Shown here piece by piece: positions 17,060 to 27,454 of a DNA stretch of 64,000 nucleotides (position 1 is its first letter; each line of letters opens with the position of its first letter). The notes beneath the pieces were generated by a model, which saw only the letters and a list, made by a program, of their open reading frames with translations, made no database searches and was not told the DNA's origin. This stretch comes from Crossiella sp. CA-258035 (lineage in GTDB: Bacteria; Actinomycetota; Actinomycetes; Mycobacteriales; Pseudonocardiaceae). The stretch spans positions 7,965,501 to 8,029,500 of the forward strand of contig NZ_CP116413.1 in the NCBI RefSeq assembly GCF_030064675.1, in the 5' to 3' direction. Both the position numbers and the translations under genes were made by a program.

Positions 17060-18163
17060 TCAGCCGGTGCGGCGCCAGCGGATGCCGGCCTCCAGGAAGC
17101 CGTCGATGTCGCCGTCGAGGACCGCCGAGGGGTTGCCCACCTCGTAGTCCGTGCGCAGGTCCTTGACCATCTGGTACGGGTGCAGCACGTAGGAGCGCAT
17201 CTGGTTGCCCCAGGAGCCGCCGCCCTCGCCCTTGAGCGCGTCGATCTTGGCCTTCTCCTCCTGGCGGCGGCGCTCCAGCAGCTTGGCCTGCAACACGCCC
17301 ATCGCGGTGGCCTTGTTCTGCAGCTGGCTGCGCTCGTTCTGGCAGGAGACCACGATGCCGGTCGGGATGTGCGTGATGCGCACCGCGGAGTCGGTGGTGT
17401 TCACGCCCTGGCCGCCGGGACCGGAGGAGCGGTAGACGTCGATCCGCAGGTCCTTCTCGTCGATCTCCACGTGGTCGGACTGCTCGACCACCGGCACCAC
17501 CTCGACCGCGGCGAAGGAGGTCTGGCGGCGGCCCTGGTTGTCGAACGGCGAGATGCGCACCAGCCGGTGCGTGCCCTGCTCGACCGAGAGCGTGCCGTAG
17601 GCGAAGGGCGCCTTGACCCGGAAGGTGGCCGACTTGATGCCGGCCTCTTCGGCGTGTGAGACGTCGAACACGTCGGTGTTGTAGCCGTGCCGCTCGGCCC
17701 AGCGCAGGTACATCCGCATCAGCATCTCGGCGAAGTCGGCGGCGTCCACGCCACCGGCCTCCGCGCGCACCGAGACCAGCGCCTCGCGCGAGTCGTACTC
17801 GCCGGAGAGCAGGGTGCGGACCTCCAGGGAGGCGATCGCCTCGCGCAGCTCCGCCAGCTCCTTGTCGGCGTCGGCGGCCGAGGACGCGTCCTCTTCCTCC
17901 TCGGCGAGCTCGTAGAGCACGCTGAGGTCGTCGAGGCGGGAGCGCAGGTCGGTCACCCGGCGCAGCTCACCCTTCTTGTGGGAGAGCCGGCTGGTGACCT
18001 GCTGGGCGCGTTCCTGGTCGTTCCACAGGTCCGGCTGGGCGACCTGCTCGTCGAGATCGGCCACCTCGGCACGCAACTTCTCGAGGCCCATCACCGCCTC
18101 CACGCTGGCCAGGGTGGCGGAGAGGTCCTTGATGTCGGCTGCGACGTCGGGGTTCACAGCCAT
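17060..18163 (-). CDS. prfB: Peptide chain release factor 2
   Basis: 367 residues, full length. It recognises UGA/UAA stop codons and triggers peptidyl-tRNA hydrolysis. The tripeptide anticodon region is [14 protein letters not shown] (SPF), and the catalytic loop is [17 protein letters not shown] (GGQ). Unlike E. coli prfB, the frame is continuous, with no internal UGA frameshift. The ATG at 18163 begins [11 protein letters not shown]; the frame stays open upstream into the padR gene but that part is not RF2. It heads the prfB-ftsE-ftsX-smpB order. Confidence 0.98.
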   Translation of the reverse strand: MAVNPDVAADIKDLSATLASVEAVMGLEKLRAEVADLDEQVAQPDLWNDQERAQQVTSRLSHKKGELRRVTDLRSRLDDLSVLYELAEEEEDASSAADADKELAELREAIASLEVRTLLSGEYDSREALVSVRAEAGGVDAADFAEMLMRMYLRWAERHGYNTDVFDVSHAEEAGIKSATFRVKAPFAYGTLSVEQGTHRLVRISPFDNQGRRQTSFAAVEVVPVVEQSDHVEIDEKDLRIDVYRSSGPGGQGVNTTDSAVRITHIPTGIVVSCQNERSQLQNKATAMGVLQAKLLERRRQEEKAKIDALKGEGGGSWGNQMRSYVLHPYQMVKDLRTDYEVGNPSAVLDGDIDGFLEAGIRWRRTG

Positions 18164-18186
18164 AGAGCGTACTGGGAAGCGGCCGC

Positions 18187-18687
18187 TCAGGTGACGGGGA
18201 TGGCGTCCAGCAGCTTGATCACGGCCCGGGTGTGCGCCACGGCGAAGTCCGCGGCAGCCTTGGCGTAGGGGTCGGCGGCGGCCTTGGCCGCGTTGCGGGC
18301 CTCGTCCAGCTGGCTGTTGTACGCCTGCTTGGCGGTGTCCACCAGCGCCTGGCGCTGCTTGGCCGGCAACGAGCCGGCGTGCATCAGCCGCAGGATCAGC
18401 GGGCTGCGCAGGTGGTCGGGACCGGGCTCGGTGGCCAGCCAGGCCTTGAATGCCTTCTTGCCGGCCGCGGTGATGAGGTACTGCTGGCTCGAGCGCGGCC
18501 CCTGCTTGCCGAGCTTGAGCAAGCCGTTGTCGGCCAGCGCCGGCAGTTCCCGGTAGACCTGGCTGCGCGTGACGCTGAAGAACGCACCGAAGCGTTCCGT
18601 TGCGGCAGCAACGAGCTGGCCGCCGGTCTTGGGACCGTCGTGCAGCAGGCCGAGGAGAGCCGCGGCAGTCGCGTTCAGTTCTGACAC
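18187..18687 (-). CDS. PadR-family transcriptional regulator
   Basis: 166 residues from a GTG. The N-terminal winged helix ([18 protein letters not shown], then [20 protein letters not shown]) is followed by the PadR dimerisation helices ([17 protein letters not shown]) and an Ala-rich C-terminal helix. Target unknown. It lies 23 bp upstream of prfB on the same strand, so readthrough into prfB is possible. Upstream open codons to 18726 lack homology. Confidence 0.87.
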   Translation of the reverse strand: MSELNATAAALLGLLHDGPKTGGQLVAAATERFGAFFSVTRSQVYRELPALADNGLLKLGKQGPRSSQQYLITAAGKKAFKAWLATEPGPDHLRSPLILRLMHAGSLPAKQRQALVDTAKQAYNSQLDEARNAAKAAADPYAKAAADFAVAHTRAVIKLLDAIPVT

Positions 18688-18784
18688 ATGTCCAACGGTG
18701 CCACGGCTTTCCCCCGCTGTCCACATTGGTCAGCCGTTCTGTCCATTGTGTATGGTCGCGCTCTGGGCCGAACGGGCCTGGTGA

Positions 18785-20386
18785 TCACCCGAATGGCCCT
18801 CTGCGGACTGGGACCGCCGGGCGCAGGGATCTGCGGTCGTGCACCAGATGGCGCGGGCTGGGCATGGGTCCGGCAGGCACCTCCACCAGCGCGGGCTCGG
18901 CCAGGTGCACCGCCCGCGCCACCGCCGCCGTCAGCGCGTCCGGGTCGGCGGCCCTGGTGGCCTGCACGCCAAAAGCCTTGGCCAGGCTGAGGAAGTCCAC
19001 GCCTGCCGGGTTCTCGTTGAACACCACGGTGACCACACCGATCCGATAGCGCTTGGCGGTGGCCAGCTCCTGCGGGTTCCACGCCGTCACCCCGTCGCCG
19101 AGCAGGGCCACCACCGGCCGGTCCGGCTGGGCCAGCTTGGCGCCGAGCGCGGTGGCGAACGCGCCGCCGAGCCCGCCGTCCTGCCCGGCGGAGAGGAAGG
19201 TCCGCGGCTCCAGCACCGGGTATGCCGAGGGCACCACACAGCCGACCGGGCCGACCTCGTCCACCAGCACGCCCTCGGCTGGGATCGCTTTGCGCAGCGC
19301 GGAAACCCAGCCCAGCTGCGGCCCGCAGGAGGTCAGCTCGCGGGCCGTCCACGCCCAGATCCGGTCCACTGTGGACACCGGCCACTGGCTGCGCGGCCGG
19401 TCCGCCAGGGCCTGCGCCAGCGCGGCCAAGCCCAGCCGGGCGTCGGCATACACCGCCACGTCCGGCTCCCTCGGCCCGCCCAGGTCGTGCTCGTCGGCGT
19501 TGAGCAGCACCAGCTTGGTGTGCGCGCCGATCCGGTTCGGCTCGCCGGTGGCGTCCAGGAAGCGGGCCCCGACCGCGAGCACCACATCGGCCGCCCGCAG
19601 CAACTGCCTGCCCGCCAGGTGGGGGAAGGCCAGCGGGTGGTCGCCGGGAATCGCTCCTGGCCCGCCGAGGCTGGTCACCACCGGCGCGCCGAGCGCCTCG
19701 GCCAGCGCGAGCAGCTCGCCGTCGGCGTCCGCGGCCTGCACACCCCAGCCCGCGTACAGCACGGGTTTGTGTGCCGCGCGCAACAACTTCGCCGCGGCCT
19801 CGATCTCGCCCTCATCCGGCCGCACCGGGAGCACGCCGTCGATGCCGGGGTCCAGCAGCCGGATGTCGGCCTCGGCGGCGAGCACGTCCGGCGGCAGCTC
19901 CAGCGCCACCGGCCGGGGCCGCCCCGAGCGCAGCGCGCGGACCGCGGTGCGCACCATGGCAGGCACCTGTTCCGGCCGCCTGGCCAGCGCGCACCGGGTG
20001 GTCAGCGCGGCCAGCACGCCGGACTGGTCGGGCAGCTCGTGCGGCAGGCCGAGTCCGGCGCCGATGAGGTGCGAGGGCACCTGCCCGGCCAGCAGCAGCA
20101 CCGGCGTGGACCGGCTGTGCGCGGTGGCCAGGCCGGAGAGCGCGTCCAGCACCCCGGCGCCCGGCCCGACCAGGCACACCCCGATCCGGCCGGAGGCGCG
20201 GGCGTAGCCGTCGGCCATCCTGGCCGCGGCCTGCTCGTGCCGCGCGGCGTAGCAGCGCAGTGCCCCGCCGGTGCGCTCGATCGCCTCGGAGGCCGGCGCC
20301 AGCAGGTCGTGCGGCACCCCGGACAGCTCGCGGACCCCTTCCGCGAGCAGCTGCGCGACCAGGGCCTGGCCGCCCGTCATGCGCAT
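18785..20386 (-). CDS. Thiamine-diphosphate-dependent enzyme, acetolactate-synthase-like
   Basis: 533 residues with the three-domain ThDP fold. The N-terminal Pyr domain contains the catalytic-Glu region (AARHEQAAARMADGYARASG), the central domain is IGAHTKLVLLNADE, and the C-terminal PP domain has GDGVTAWNPQELATAKRY then NENPAG. The metal/ThDP motif is therefore present, with NEN in place of the usual NN. Such proteins include acetolactate synthase, benzoylformate decarboxylase and related carboligases; no regulatory subunit gene is nearby, so a biosynthetic AHAS role is unlikely. GAGGGGGC lies 8 bp before ATG 20386. It diverges from an AraC regulator. Confidence 0.88.
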   Translation of the reverse strand: MRMTGGQALVAQLLAEGVRELSGVPHDLLAPASEAIERTGGALRCYAARHEQAAARMADGYARASGRIGVCLVGPGAGVLDALSGLATAHSRSTPVLLLAGQVPSHLIGAGLGLPHELPDQSGVLAALTTRCALARRPEQVPAMVRTAVRALRSGRPRPVALELPPDVLAAEADIRLLDPGIDGVLPVRPDEGEIEAAAKLLRAAHKPVLYAGWGVQAADADGELLALAEALGAPVVTSLGGPGAIPGDHPLAFPHLAGRQLLRAADVVLAVGARFLDATGEPNRIGAHTKLVLLNADEHDLGGPREPDVAVYADARLGLAALAQALADRPRSQWPVSTVDRIWAWTARELTSCGPQLGWVSALRKAIPAEGVLVDEVGPVGCVVPSAYPVLEPRTFLSAGQDGGLGGAFATALGAKLAQPDRPVVALLGDGVTAWNPQELATAKRYRIGVVTVVFNENPAGVDFLSLAKAFGVQATRAADPDALTAAVARAVHLAEPALVEVPAGPMPSPRHLVHDRRSLRPAVPVRRGPFG

Positions 20387-20527
20387 ACGCGGCGCCCCCT
20401 CGTGCTCGGTTCGCACCGGCAGTCTTGATCACCGAATGGAGCAACGATTGTTCGTCAGCGCACGCCCAGTGGTTGGCAACGCACACGCTGACCCGGTTCA
20501 CTGGACGGATACCGGGAGGAGGCCGTC

Positions 20528-21496
20528 ATGCCCGTGCTCGTGCACACCAGCACCGTCAGCGAGCGCGACCGCCTTGACTACTGGCGGGATGCCGGTGAAC
20601 GGGCCGCGATGCCGATCGAGATCACCGACGCGCGGGCCGAGCACTTCCGGGCGAGCCTGCGCGGCCAGCGCTTCGGCGCGGTGCAGGTCAACGAGATCAC
20701 CGCCAGCCCGCACGTGATCCGGCGGGCGCGCAGGGGCGGCGAGACCGGTTATGAGCTGTGCAAGACCACCCTGGTGGCGCAGGGCAACTGCGTGCTGAAC
20801 CAGGACGGCAGGCGCACCGAGCTGGGTCCCGGCGACATGGTGCTCTACGACGGCTCCCGGCCCTACGAGATGGTGATGCCGGAGGACGTGCGGCTGCTCG
20901 TGTTGCAGTACCCGCGCAGGCTGCTGGCCACCACCGACGAGGACGACCGGCTGCTGGCCACCCGGCTGCCCACCTCGGCCGGGCTCGGCGAGGTGGTCGC
21001 CCAGCTGCTCCGGCACGTGGTGTCCACAATGGACGACACCGACGGCGCGGCCGGGGTGCGGCTGACCGACAACCTGATCGATCTGCTCGGCGTGCTGCTC
21101 GGCGAGCACAGCGCGCCGAGGTCGATCGAGCCGGACTCGGCGCGGCGCGCGCTGCTGCTGCGGGTGCTCTCCTTCGTGGAGGCCCGGCTGCACGACCCGG
21201 ACCTGGACCCGGAGTCCATCGCCGCGGCGCACCACGTCTCCACCAGGTACCTGCACAAGCTGTTCGAGGACCGGCCCGAGTCGCTGGCCGCCTACGTGCG
21301 GGCCCGGCGGCTGGAGCGCTGCCGCAGCGACCTGCGGGACGTGGCCCAGGCCGGGCGTCCGGTCGCGGTGCTGGCGGCCTCCTGGGGCTTCCGGGACGCC
21401 GCGCACTTCAGCAAGGTGTTCAAGAACGCCTATGGTCTACCGCCGGGTGAGTACCGGCGCTCCTTCACGCAGCGCAGCCAGCAGCGCGTTCCTTAG
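20528..21496 (+). CDS. AraC-family transcriptional regulator
   Basis: 322 residues. The N-terminal half is the AraC_binding_2/NocR-like cupin region (LCKTTLVAQGNCVLNQDGR, then GDMVLYDGSRPYEM). The C-terminal half has two helix-turn-helix motifs (SIAAAHHVSTRYLHKLFED and VAVLAASWGFRDAAHFSKVF), ending AYGLPPGEYRRS. It diverges from the ThDP-enzyme gene across 141 bp and is the obvious candidate to control it. GGGAGG lies 6 bp before the start. Confidence 0.92.
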   Translation: MPVLVHTSTVSERDRLDYWRDAGERAAMPIEITDARAEHFRASLRGQRFGAVQVNEITASPHVIRRARRGGETGYELCKTTLVAQGNCVLNQDGRRTELGPGDMVLYDGSRPYEMVMPEDVRLLVLQYPRRLLATTDEDDRLLATRLPTSAGLGEVVAQLLRHVVSTMDDTDGAAGVRLTDNLIDLLGVLLGEHSAPRSIEPDSARRALLLRVLSFVEARLHDPDLDPESIAAAHHVSTRYLHKLFEDRPESLAAYVRARRLERCRSDLRDVAQAGRPVAVLAASWGFRDAAHFSKVFKNAYGLPPGEYRRSFTQRSQQRVP

Positions 21497-21660
21497 CCCC
21501 CACGCGGGTGGTTCGGCCGACGCGGACCGGTGTTTCCGGCGCACAGGTCTACCCCGGACGGCGCAACAGCCCGGAAGATCACTCGCCGCGGGGCTCGTCC
21601 AACGCCGTACGGGCCCCGTCGTCCGCCGACGAGCAGATCCTGTGACGGGGAGGTCCTGCC

Positions 21661-21897
21661 GTGCACCGCAGTTGGTTCCGAACGAAGCTGGCCGAGAAGA
21701 AGACCGAGGTGACCACCAAGGTCAAGAGCAATGTGACCGCGCGGGCGAAGGCGTTGATCCCGCAGCGGCTCACCGAGTCCGCACCACGCGACAACTGCAT
21801 GGTCTGCGGCAAGAAGCTCAAGCCGCATTCCGTGGCCAACGGCGACGGCCGGGTGTGCTCGCCGGCCTGCGCGCACGCGTGGGTCAAGGGGCTCTGA
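21661..21897 (+). CDS. Small protein with C-terminal Cys-pair zinc-ribbon-like motif
   Basis: 78 residues, not recognised as a named family. The basic N-terminal half (MHRSWFRTKLAEKKTEVTTK) lacks clear structure. The C-terminal half carries CMVCGKKL and, 20 residues on, CSPACAHAW, spacing suited to one zinc ion as in treble-clef or TRASH-like fingers. The GTG start follows GGGGAGG by 6 bp, so translation looks real. It has its own 160-bp upstream gap and converges on the P450 gene. A nucleic-acid-binding or metal-sensing role is only a guess. Confidence 0.75.
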   Translation: MHRSWFRTKLAEKKTEVTTKVKSNVTARAKALIPQRLTESAPRDNCMVCGKKLKPHSVANGDGRVCSPACAHAWVKGL

Positions 21898-21970
21898 CCA
21901 CAACGTGGGCGGGCCGGTCCAGCCCCTCCGCTGGACCGGCTCGTACCCCCTCGACCGGCTCTGCCCCGCC

Positions 21971-23185
<1,215 letters not shown>

Positions 23186-23213
23186 GACACACTCCCCCAG
23201 ATCCTGGCCCAGA

Positions 23214-23246
23214 CTCTACGGACGTAGAGGCTCTACAGCCGTAGAG
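23214..23246. promoter_or_regulatory. Tandem TetR operators between P450 and tetR
   Basis: CTCTACGGACGTAGAG (23214-23229) is a perfect palindrome of 7-bp arms around GA. It is followed after one base by CTCTACAGCCGTAGAG (23231-23246), which differs at one arm position. Their centres are 17 bp apart. They sit in the 92-bp divergent gap. Confidence 0.9.
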
Positions 23247-23277
23247 TACACGGAACGACGCCGAGGTACTACCGAGC

Positions 23278-23853
23278 ATGAGCAACGAGCAGTCCACCCG
23301 CCGCGAAGCGATCGCCGACGCGGCCATCGAGGTGCTCGCCGAGGCGGGCTCCCGCGGCCTGACGCACCGTGCGGTGGACGCCAAGGCCGGCCTGGCCGCC
23401 GGTTCCACCTCGTACTACTTCCGCACCCGGCTGGCCCTGCTGGAGGCCGTGCAGGCCAGGGTGAACGAGCGCCAGCTGGCCGTGATGACCGCGGTGGCCG
23501 AAGCCCAGCCCCGCACCCCGCTGGAGCTGGCCCAGATGATCAGCACGCACATGCGCGCGGTCCAGGCCGACCCGACCCTGACCATCGCCACCATGGAACT
23601 GACCCTGGAGGCCGTCCGGCGCCCGGAACTGCGCCCGGGCGTCGCGGCGGCCAGGAGCCTGTTCGCGGACTGGCAGAAGAGGATGCTGCGCGCCATCGGC
23701 GGCGAGCCGTCGGAGGACCTGGCCCAGCTGCTGGCCAGCCTGGGCACCGGGATGATGGTCGAGCTGCTCAGCCTGGGCGAGGCGGTGCCCCCGGAGTTCT
23801 TCGACCCGGAAACCCAGGCCCGCAACTTCCAGCGCCTGCTCGGCCACTACTGA
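23278..23853 (+). CDS. TetR-family transcriptional repressor
   Basis: 191 residues. The helix-turn-helix (REAIADAAIEVLAEAGSRG, then AVDAKAGLAAGSTSYYFRTR) is at the N-terminus, followed by a helical ligand domain. The GLAAGSTSYYF recognition helix is typical of the small TetR group that controls P450 or oxidoreductase neighbours. It is divergent from the P450 gene and, by position of the two palindromes, probably autoregulatory and repressing the P450. Confidence 0.94.
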   Translation: MSNEQSTRREAIADAAIEVLAEAGSRGLTHRAVDAKAGLAAGSTSYYFRTRLALLEAVQARVNERQLAVMTAVAEAQPRTPLELAQMISTHMRAVQADPTLTIATMELTLEAVRRPELRPGVAAARSLFADWQKRMLRAIGGEPSEDLAQLLASLGTGMMVELLSLGEAVPPEFFDPETQARNFQRLLGHY

Positions 23854-23937
23854 CCCAGCCCCGCTGAGCCCCACCGCCCTGGCGGCGCAGCCCCCGCGGT
23901 CCCCATCCCGGTCGCGGCGGCACTGGCGCACAAACGC

Positions 23938-23980
23938 AAAAAGAATCCGGCCCCCAGGGCTTAAAACCCTGGGGGCCGGA
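23938..23980 (-). terminator. Intrinsic terminator of the initiator tRNA
   Basis: A perfect 14-bp stem (arms 23946-23959 and 23967-23980, CCGGCCCCCAGGG type) has a 7-base loop and is followed on the minus strand by TTCTTTTT. It lies 5 bp after the tRNA, so it ends that transcript. Confidence 0.93.
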
Positions 23981-23985
23981 TCTAG

Positions 23986-24059
23986 TAGCGGGGACAGGAT
24001 TCGAACCTGTGACCTCTGGGTTATGAGCCCAGCGAGCTACCGAGCTGCTCCACCCCGCG
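23986..24059 (-). tRNA. Initiator tRNA-Met (CAU)
   Basis: 74 nt without CCA, which is not encoded (genome reads CTA). The acceptor starts CGCGGGG and ends CCCCGCU, giving the unpaired C1-U72 hallmark of bacterial initiators. The anticodon stem has three consecutive G-C pairs (CUGGGCUCAUAACCCAG). The T-arm is GGTTCGAATCC. It is followed directly by a strong terminator, indicating a single-gene transcript. Confidence 0.96.
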
Positions 24060-24229
24060 CCGTCTTGCTTTTTTGTTTCCGTCGTTCTTGCTGACAGGAA
24101 CTACTTTACACCCACGTCCATGCATTTCCAAATCGGGGGGTAAAACCGCCCCTGACCTGCTGGAACTTCCCTCAGCCTACCCGTCCCCGGACGACCGCCG
24201 GAGATCGCCGCCCGGCCCCTCCGCCCTCC

Positions 24230-24261
24230 GAAAAAGCGGAAAGGCCCGGCGAACCGGGCCT
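24230..24261 (-). terminator. Terminator after the UPF0182 gene
   Basis: AGGCCCGG-CGAA-CCGGGCCT (24242-24261) is followed on the minus strand by TTTCCGCTTTTTC. It lies about 80 bp past the UPF0182 stop. The rest of the 281-bp gap between that gene and the tRNA shows no gene. Confidence 0.75.
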
Positions 24262-24340
24262 GACCACAACATTCAGCTGACGGAAGGTGCGGGGCGAATC
24301 ACCTGGAGACCCAGAAATGTGACCCACCCCGCACTCCGAA

Positions 24341-27289
24341 TCATCCGCCCGGCGTCGAAGTGGGCGGTGTTGAGGTGCCCGTGCTGGGCGGCGGCGCCTG
24401 GCGGGCCTGGTCGAAGCGCTTGGACGCCTCGTCCAGTTCCTTGAGCGCCTGGCCCTGGGTCGCGTAGTCCCCGTCGACCTGTGCCTTCTTGTACTTCGCC
24501 CAGGCCGTGCCCATCTCGTTGGCGGCCTTCTGCGCCGCCTCGCTCAGGCTGCCCGTGTTCGGGTTGGGCGGCGGCTGCCCCGGCGTGGTGGTGCCACCAC
24601 CGGGCTGGCCGGGGTTCGTCGTGTTCGAACCCGCGCCCGCGCCGAACACCTGGTCCAGCGCCTCCGCCAGGGTCGCCTTGAAGCCGACCCGGTTGCCGAA
24701 GCTGACCAGCACGCGGGCCAGCTGCGGGAAGGCGTTCTGGTCCTTGCGCTGGATGTAGATCGGCTCCACGTACAGCAGCCCGCCGGCCACCGGCAGCGTG
24801 ATCAGGTTGCCGTTGACCGCGCTGGCGTTCGGGTTGTTGAACAGCGTCCGGTTCTCCGTCACCTCAGGTGTGGAGAAGAACCTGTTCTGCACCTGGCCCG
24901 GACCCTCGGTCTGGGTGTTGGTCGGCAGTCTGAGCACGTTGAGCTGGCCGTAGGTGTCCGGATCGGAGGACGCGCTCACCCAGGCGGCCAGGAACTCCCG
25001 TTTCAGACCGGTCAACGCGCTGGTCAGCTGGAAGGTCGGCTTGGCCTGGCCGTTGAGCTGGGCCACCACGTAGTACGGCGGCAGCTTGCCCTCGCGGTTG
25101 CCGGTGGCGGTGGAGGTGCCCACCGACTCGTCGGTCGGGTCGTCCGGCACATCCCAGAACTCGTTCTGGTTGAAGAAGATGCCGGGCTGGTCGACGTGGT
25201 AGCGGGCGAGCAGGCTGCGCTGGACCTTGAACAGGTCCTCCGGGTAACGGAAGTGCTCCCGCAGCGAGGGCTTGACCTCGTTGTTGCCCTTGACCAGGCC
25301 GGGGAACACGCCCCGCCAGGCCTTGAGCACCGGGTCCTGCTCATCCACCGCGTACAGGGTCACCGTGCCGTCGTAGGCGTCCACGGTGGCCTTGACCGAG
25401 TTGCGGATGTAGTTGATCTGCGTGTTGGGCAGCCGGGGCTGACCGGGCAGCGAGTCCTGCACCGTCTCGCCGAGCGACATGCGCTGGGCGTACGGGTAGT
25501 TCTGCAGCGTGGTGTAGCCGTCGACGATCCACTGGATCCGGCCGTCCACCACCGCGGGGTACGGGTCGGCGTCCACGGTCAGCCACGGCGCGGCCTTCAT
25601 CACCCGGTCCCGCGGGTTGCGGTTGTAGATGATCTTGGAGTCGCCGCCGATGGCGCTGGAGAACAGGATGTTGCGTTCACCCTCGTTGGCCGCGAAGGCC
25701 AGCCGGTTGAACCAGTTCCCGATCGGCACGCCACCCTTGCCGGTGTAGGTGTACTTGCTGGAGTCGGTGTCGTACTCCTGCGGGGCCCCACCGGCGGAAC
25801 CGACGATCGCGTAGTTGGTGATCTTCTCGCCGAAGTAGATCCGCGGCTGGTCCACGTGGAAGATGCTCTTCGAGGACAGGTCGCTGACCTGGTAGTTCGG
25901 GTAGCCGCCCTGGCCGCTGCCGTCCTCGATCGCGGAGTTCACCGTGTTCGCCTGGGCCGCGACGAAGCCGTCGCCGTGGGTGTAGGTGAGGTGGGCGTTG
26001 AGCCAGTCCCGCTGGTTCTCGGCCAGCCCCTGCGAGTTCAGCTCGCGGACCGCGACGATGTAGTCCTGGGTCTTGCCGTTGATCGTGTAGCGGTCGATGT
26101 CCAGCTTGTCGCCGAAGGCGTAGAAGTTCTTCCGCTGCTGCTGCTGGGTGAACGTCGGCGCGAGCACGTTCGGGTCCAGCAGGCGGATGTTCGGGATGGT
26201 GCCCTTGTCCGCCTTGACCTCGGCCTGGGAGGACTCGGACTTGCCGGGGTAGTCGGTGTACTTGACCTTCTCCGGCGTCAGCCCGTACGCCTGTCTTGTC
26301 GCCGCGATGTTCCGCTCGATCGACTGGGACTCCCTGGCGATCGGGTTCGGCCGCACCGAGAACTGCTCCAGCAGCAGCGGCCAGGCCGCGCCCAGCAGCA
26401 CGCTGGAGAGCACCATCAGCACCGCGGCGATCACCGGGATCTGCAGGTTGCGCACGAACGCGCCGACGAAGAAGGCCACCGCGCAGATCACCGCGATGAT
26501 GGTCAGGATGAGCTTCGCCGGCATCACCGCGTGCAGATCGGTGTAGGTGGCGCCGTTGAACTGGTCCTTGCGGGTGCTCAGCAGCAGCCCGAACCGGTCC
26601 AGGTAGTAGGAGATGCCGTAGAGCAGCACGAACACCCCGGCCAGCACGGCCAGCTGGACGCGCGCGGGGGCGGAGAGCTGCCCGCCGCGGCCGGCCAGCC
26701 GGATGCCGCCGAAGATGTAGTGCGCGATCAGCCCGACGAAGAACGCGCCGGCCACCGCGACGAACGCCCAGGAGACCAGCCACTCGTAGAACGGCAGGCG
26801 GAAGGCGTAGAAGCTGATGTCGTGGCCGAACTCCGGGTCGGTGACACCGAAGGGCGAGGAGTTCAGGAACAGCTGGACGCGTTCCCACTCGCTCTGCGCG
26901 GCGGTGCCCGAGACCAGGCCGACCGCGATGGGAATGCCCCACCCGACGATCCGCACCCGGGAGAGCACCGCGGTGCGGTAGCGGGAGACGGGGTCGTCCG
27001 GGCCGGCCACCGGCACGAACACCGGCCGGCTGCGGTAGGCGATGAACAGGCTCAGCCCGACCGCGCCACCGATCAGCACGGCGACCGAGACGAACAGCAC
27101 GATCCGGGTGAACAGCACGGTGGTGAACACCGAACGGAAGCCGACCTCGCCGAACCACAGCCAGTCGACATAGGTGCCGAGCAGCTGGGAGGCCAACAGG
27201 AAGGCGCCGAGGACTACCGCGCCGACGATGAGCAGAATCCGACTACGTCGGGATAGCTTCGGCATCCCGACCGGGGGCCGCATGGCCAC
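24341..27289 (-). CDS. UPF0182-family large membrane protein
   Basis: 982 residues. The N-terminal ~320 residues hold seven hydrophobic segments (first at about 17-40). A long extracytoplasmic domain follows, with conserved UPF0182 sequence (TYVDWLWFGEVGFRSVF, YVEPIYIQ, TTLQNYPYAQRMSLGE). A Pro/Thr/Gly-rich linker near 890 precedes a short helical tail (EAAQKAANEMGTAWAKYKKA). The family is widespread in actinobacteria and of unknown function. It corresponds by position to Rv3193c in the mycobacterial gene order. It diverges from the PPA1309-like gene. Confidence 0.96.
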   Translation of the reverse strand: MAMRPPVGMPKLSRRSRILLIVGAVVLGAFLLASQLLGTYVDWLWFGEVGFRSVFTTVLFTRIVLFVSVAVLIGGAVGLSLFIAYRSRPVFVPVAGPDDPVSRYRTAVLSRVRIVGWGIPIAVGLVSGTAAQSEWERVQLFLNSSPFGVTDPEFGHDISFYAFRLPFYEWLVSWAFVAVAGAFFVGLIAHYIFGGIRLAGRGGQLSAPARVQLAVLAGVFVLLYGISYYLDRFGLLLSTRKDQFNGATYTDLHAVMPAKLILTIIAVICAVAFFVGAFVRNLQIPVIAAVLMVLSSVLLGAAWPLLLEQFSVRPNPIARESQSIERNIAATRQAYGLTPEKVKYTDYPGKSESSQAEVKADKGTIPNIRLLDPNVLAPTFTQQQQRKNFYAFGDKLDIDRYTINGKTQDYIVAVRELNSQGLAENQRDWLNAHLTYTHGDGFVAAQANTVNSAIEDGSGQGGYPNYQVSDLSSKSIFHVDQPRIYFGEKITNYAIVGSAGGAPQEYDTDSSKYTYTGKGGVPIGNWFNRLAFAANEGERNILFSSAIGGDSKIIYNRNPRDRVMKAAPWLTVDADPYPAVVDGRIQWIVDGYTTLQNYPYAQRMSLGETVQDSLPGQPRLPNTQINYIRNSVKATVDAYDGTVTLYAVDEQDPVLKAWRGVFPGLVKGNNEVKPSLREHFRYPEDLFKVQRSLLARYHVDQPGIFFNQNEFWDVPDDPTDESVGTSTATGNREGKLPPYYVVAQLNGQAKPTFQLTSALTGLKREFLAAWVSASSDPDTYGQLNVLRLPTNTQTEGPGQVQNRFFSTPEVTENRTLFNNPNASAVNGNLITLPVAGGLLYVEPIYIQRKDQNAFPQLARVLVSFGNRVGFKATLAEALDQVFGAGAGSNTTNPGQPGGGTTTPGQPPPNPNTGSLSEAAQKAANEMGTAWAKYKKAQVDGDYATQGQALKELDEASKRFDQARQAPPPSTGTSTPPTSTPGG

Positions 27290-27454
27290 GTGAGCACGCT
27301 CCTGGGTTGCGGTCGATCAGTTTTCAGCGGTCTGGGCCGGATGTCGTCCAGGCCGAGAGCACGGCTGAGCAACGGACAGGCATCGTCCCGTATGTCCAAC
27401 TCTACGGACGGCCGTTTGGGTTCCTGACTCGCCTCGTGTTATCGAAGTGCGACG

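Noticed and set aside
17060..18724. Extended prfB start or an E. coli-like programmed frameshift
   Set aside because: RF2 begins at ATG 18163; upstream codons overlap the padR gene, and the coding sequence has no in-frame stop or slippery site near codon 25.
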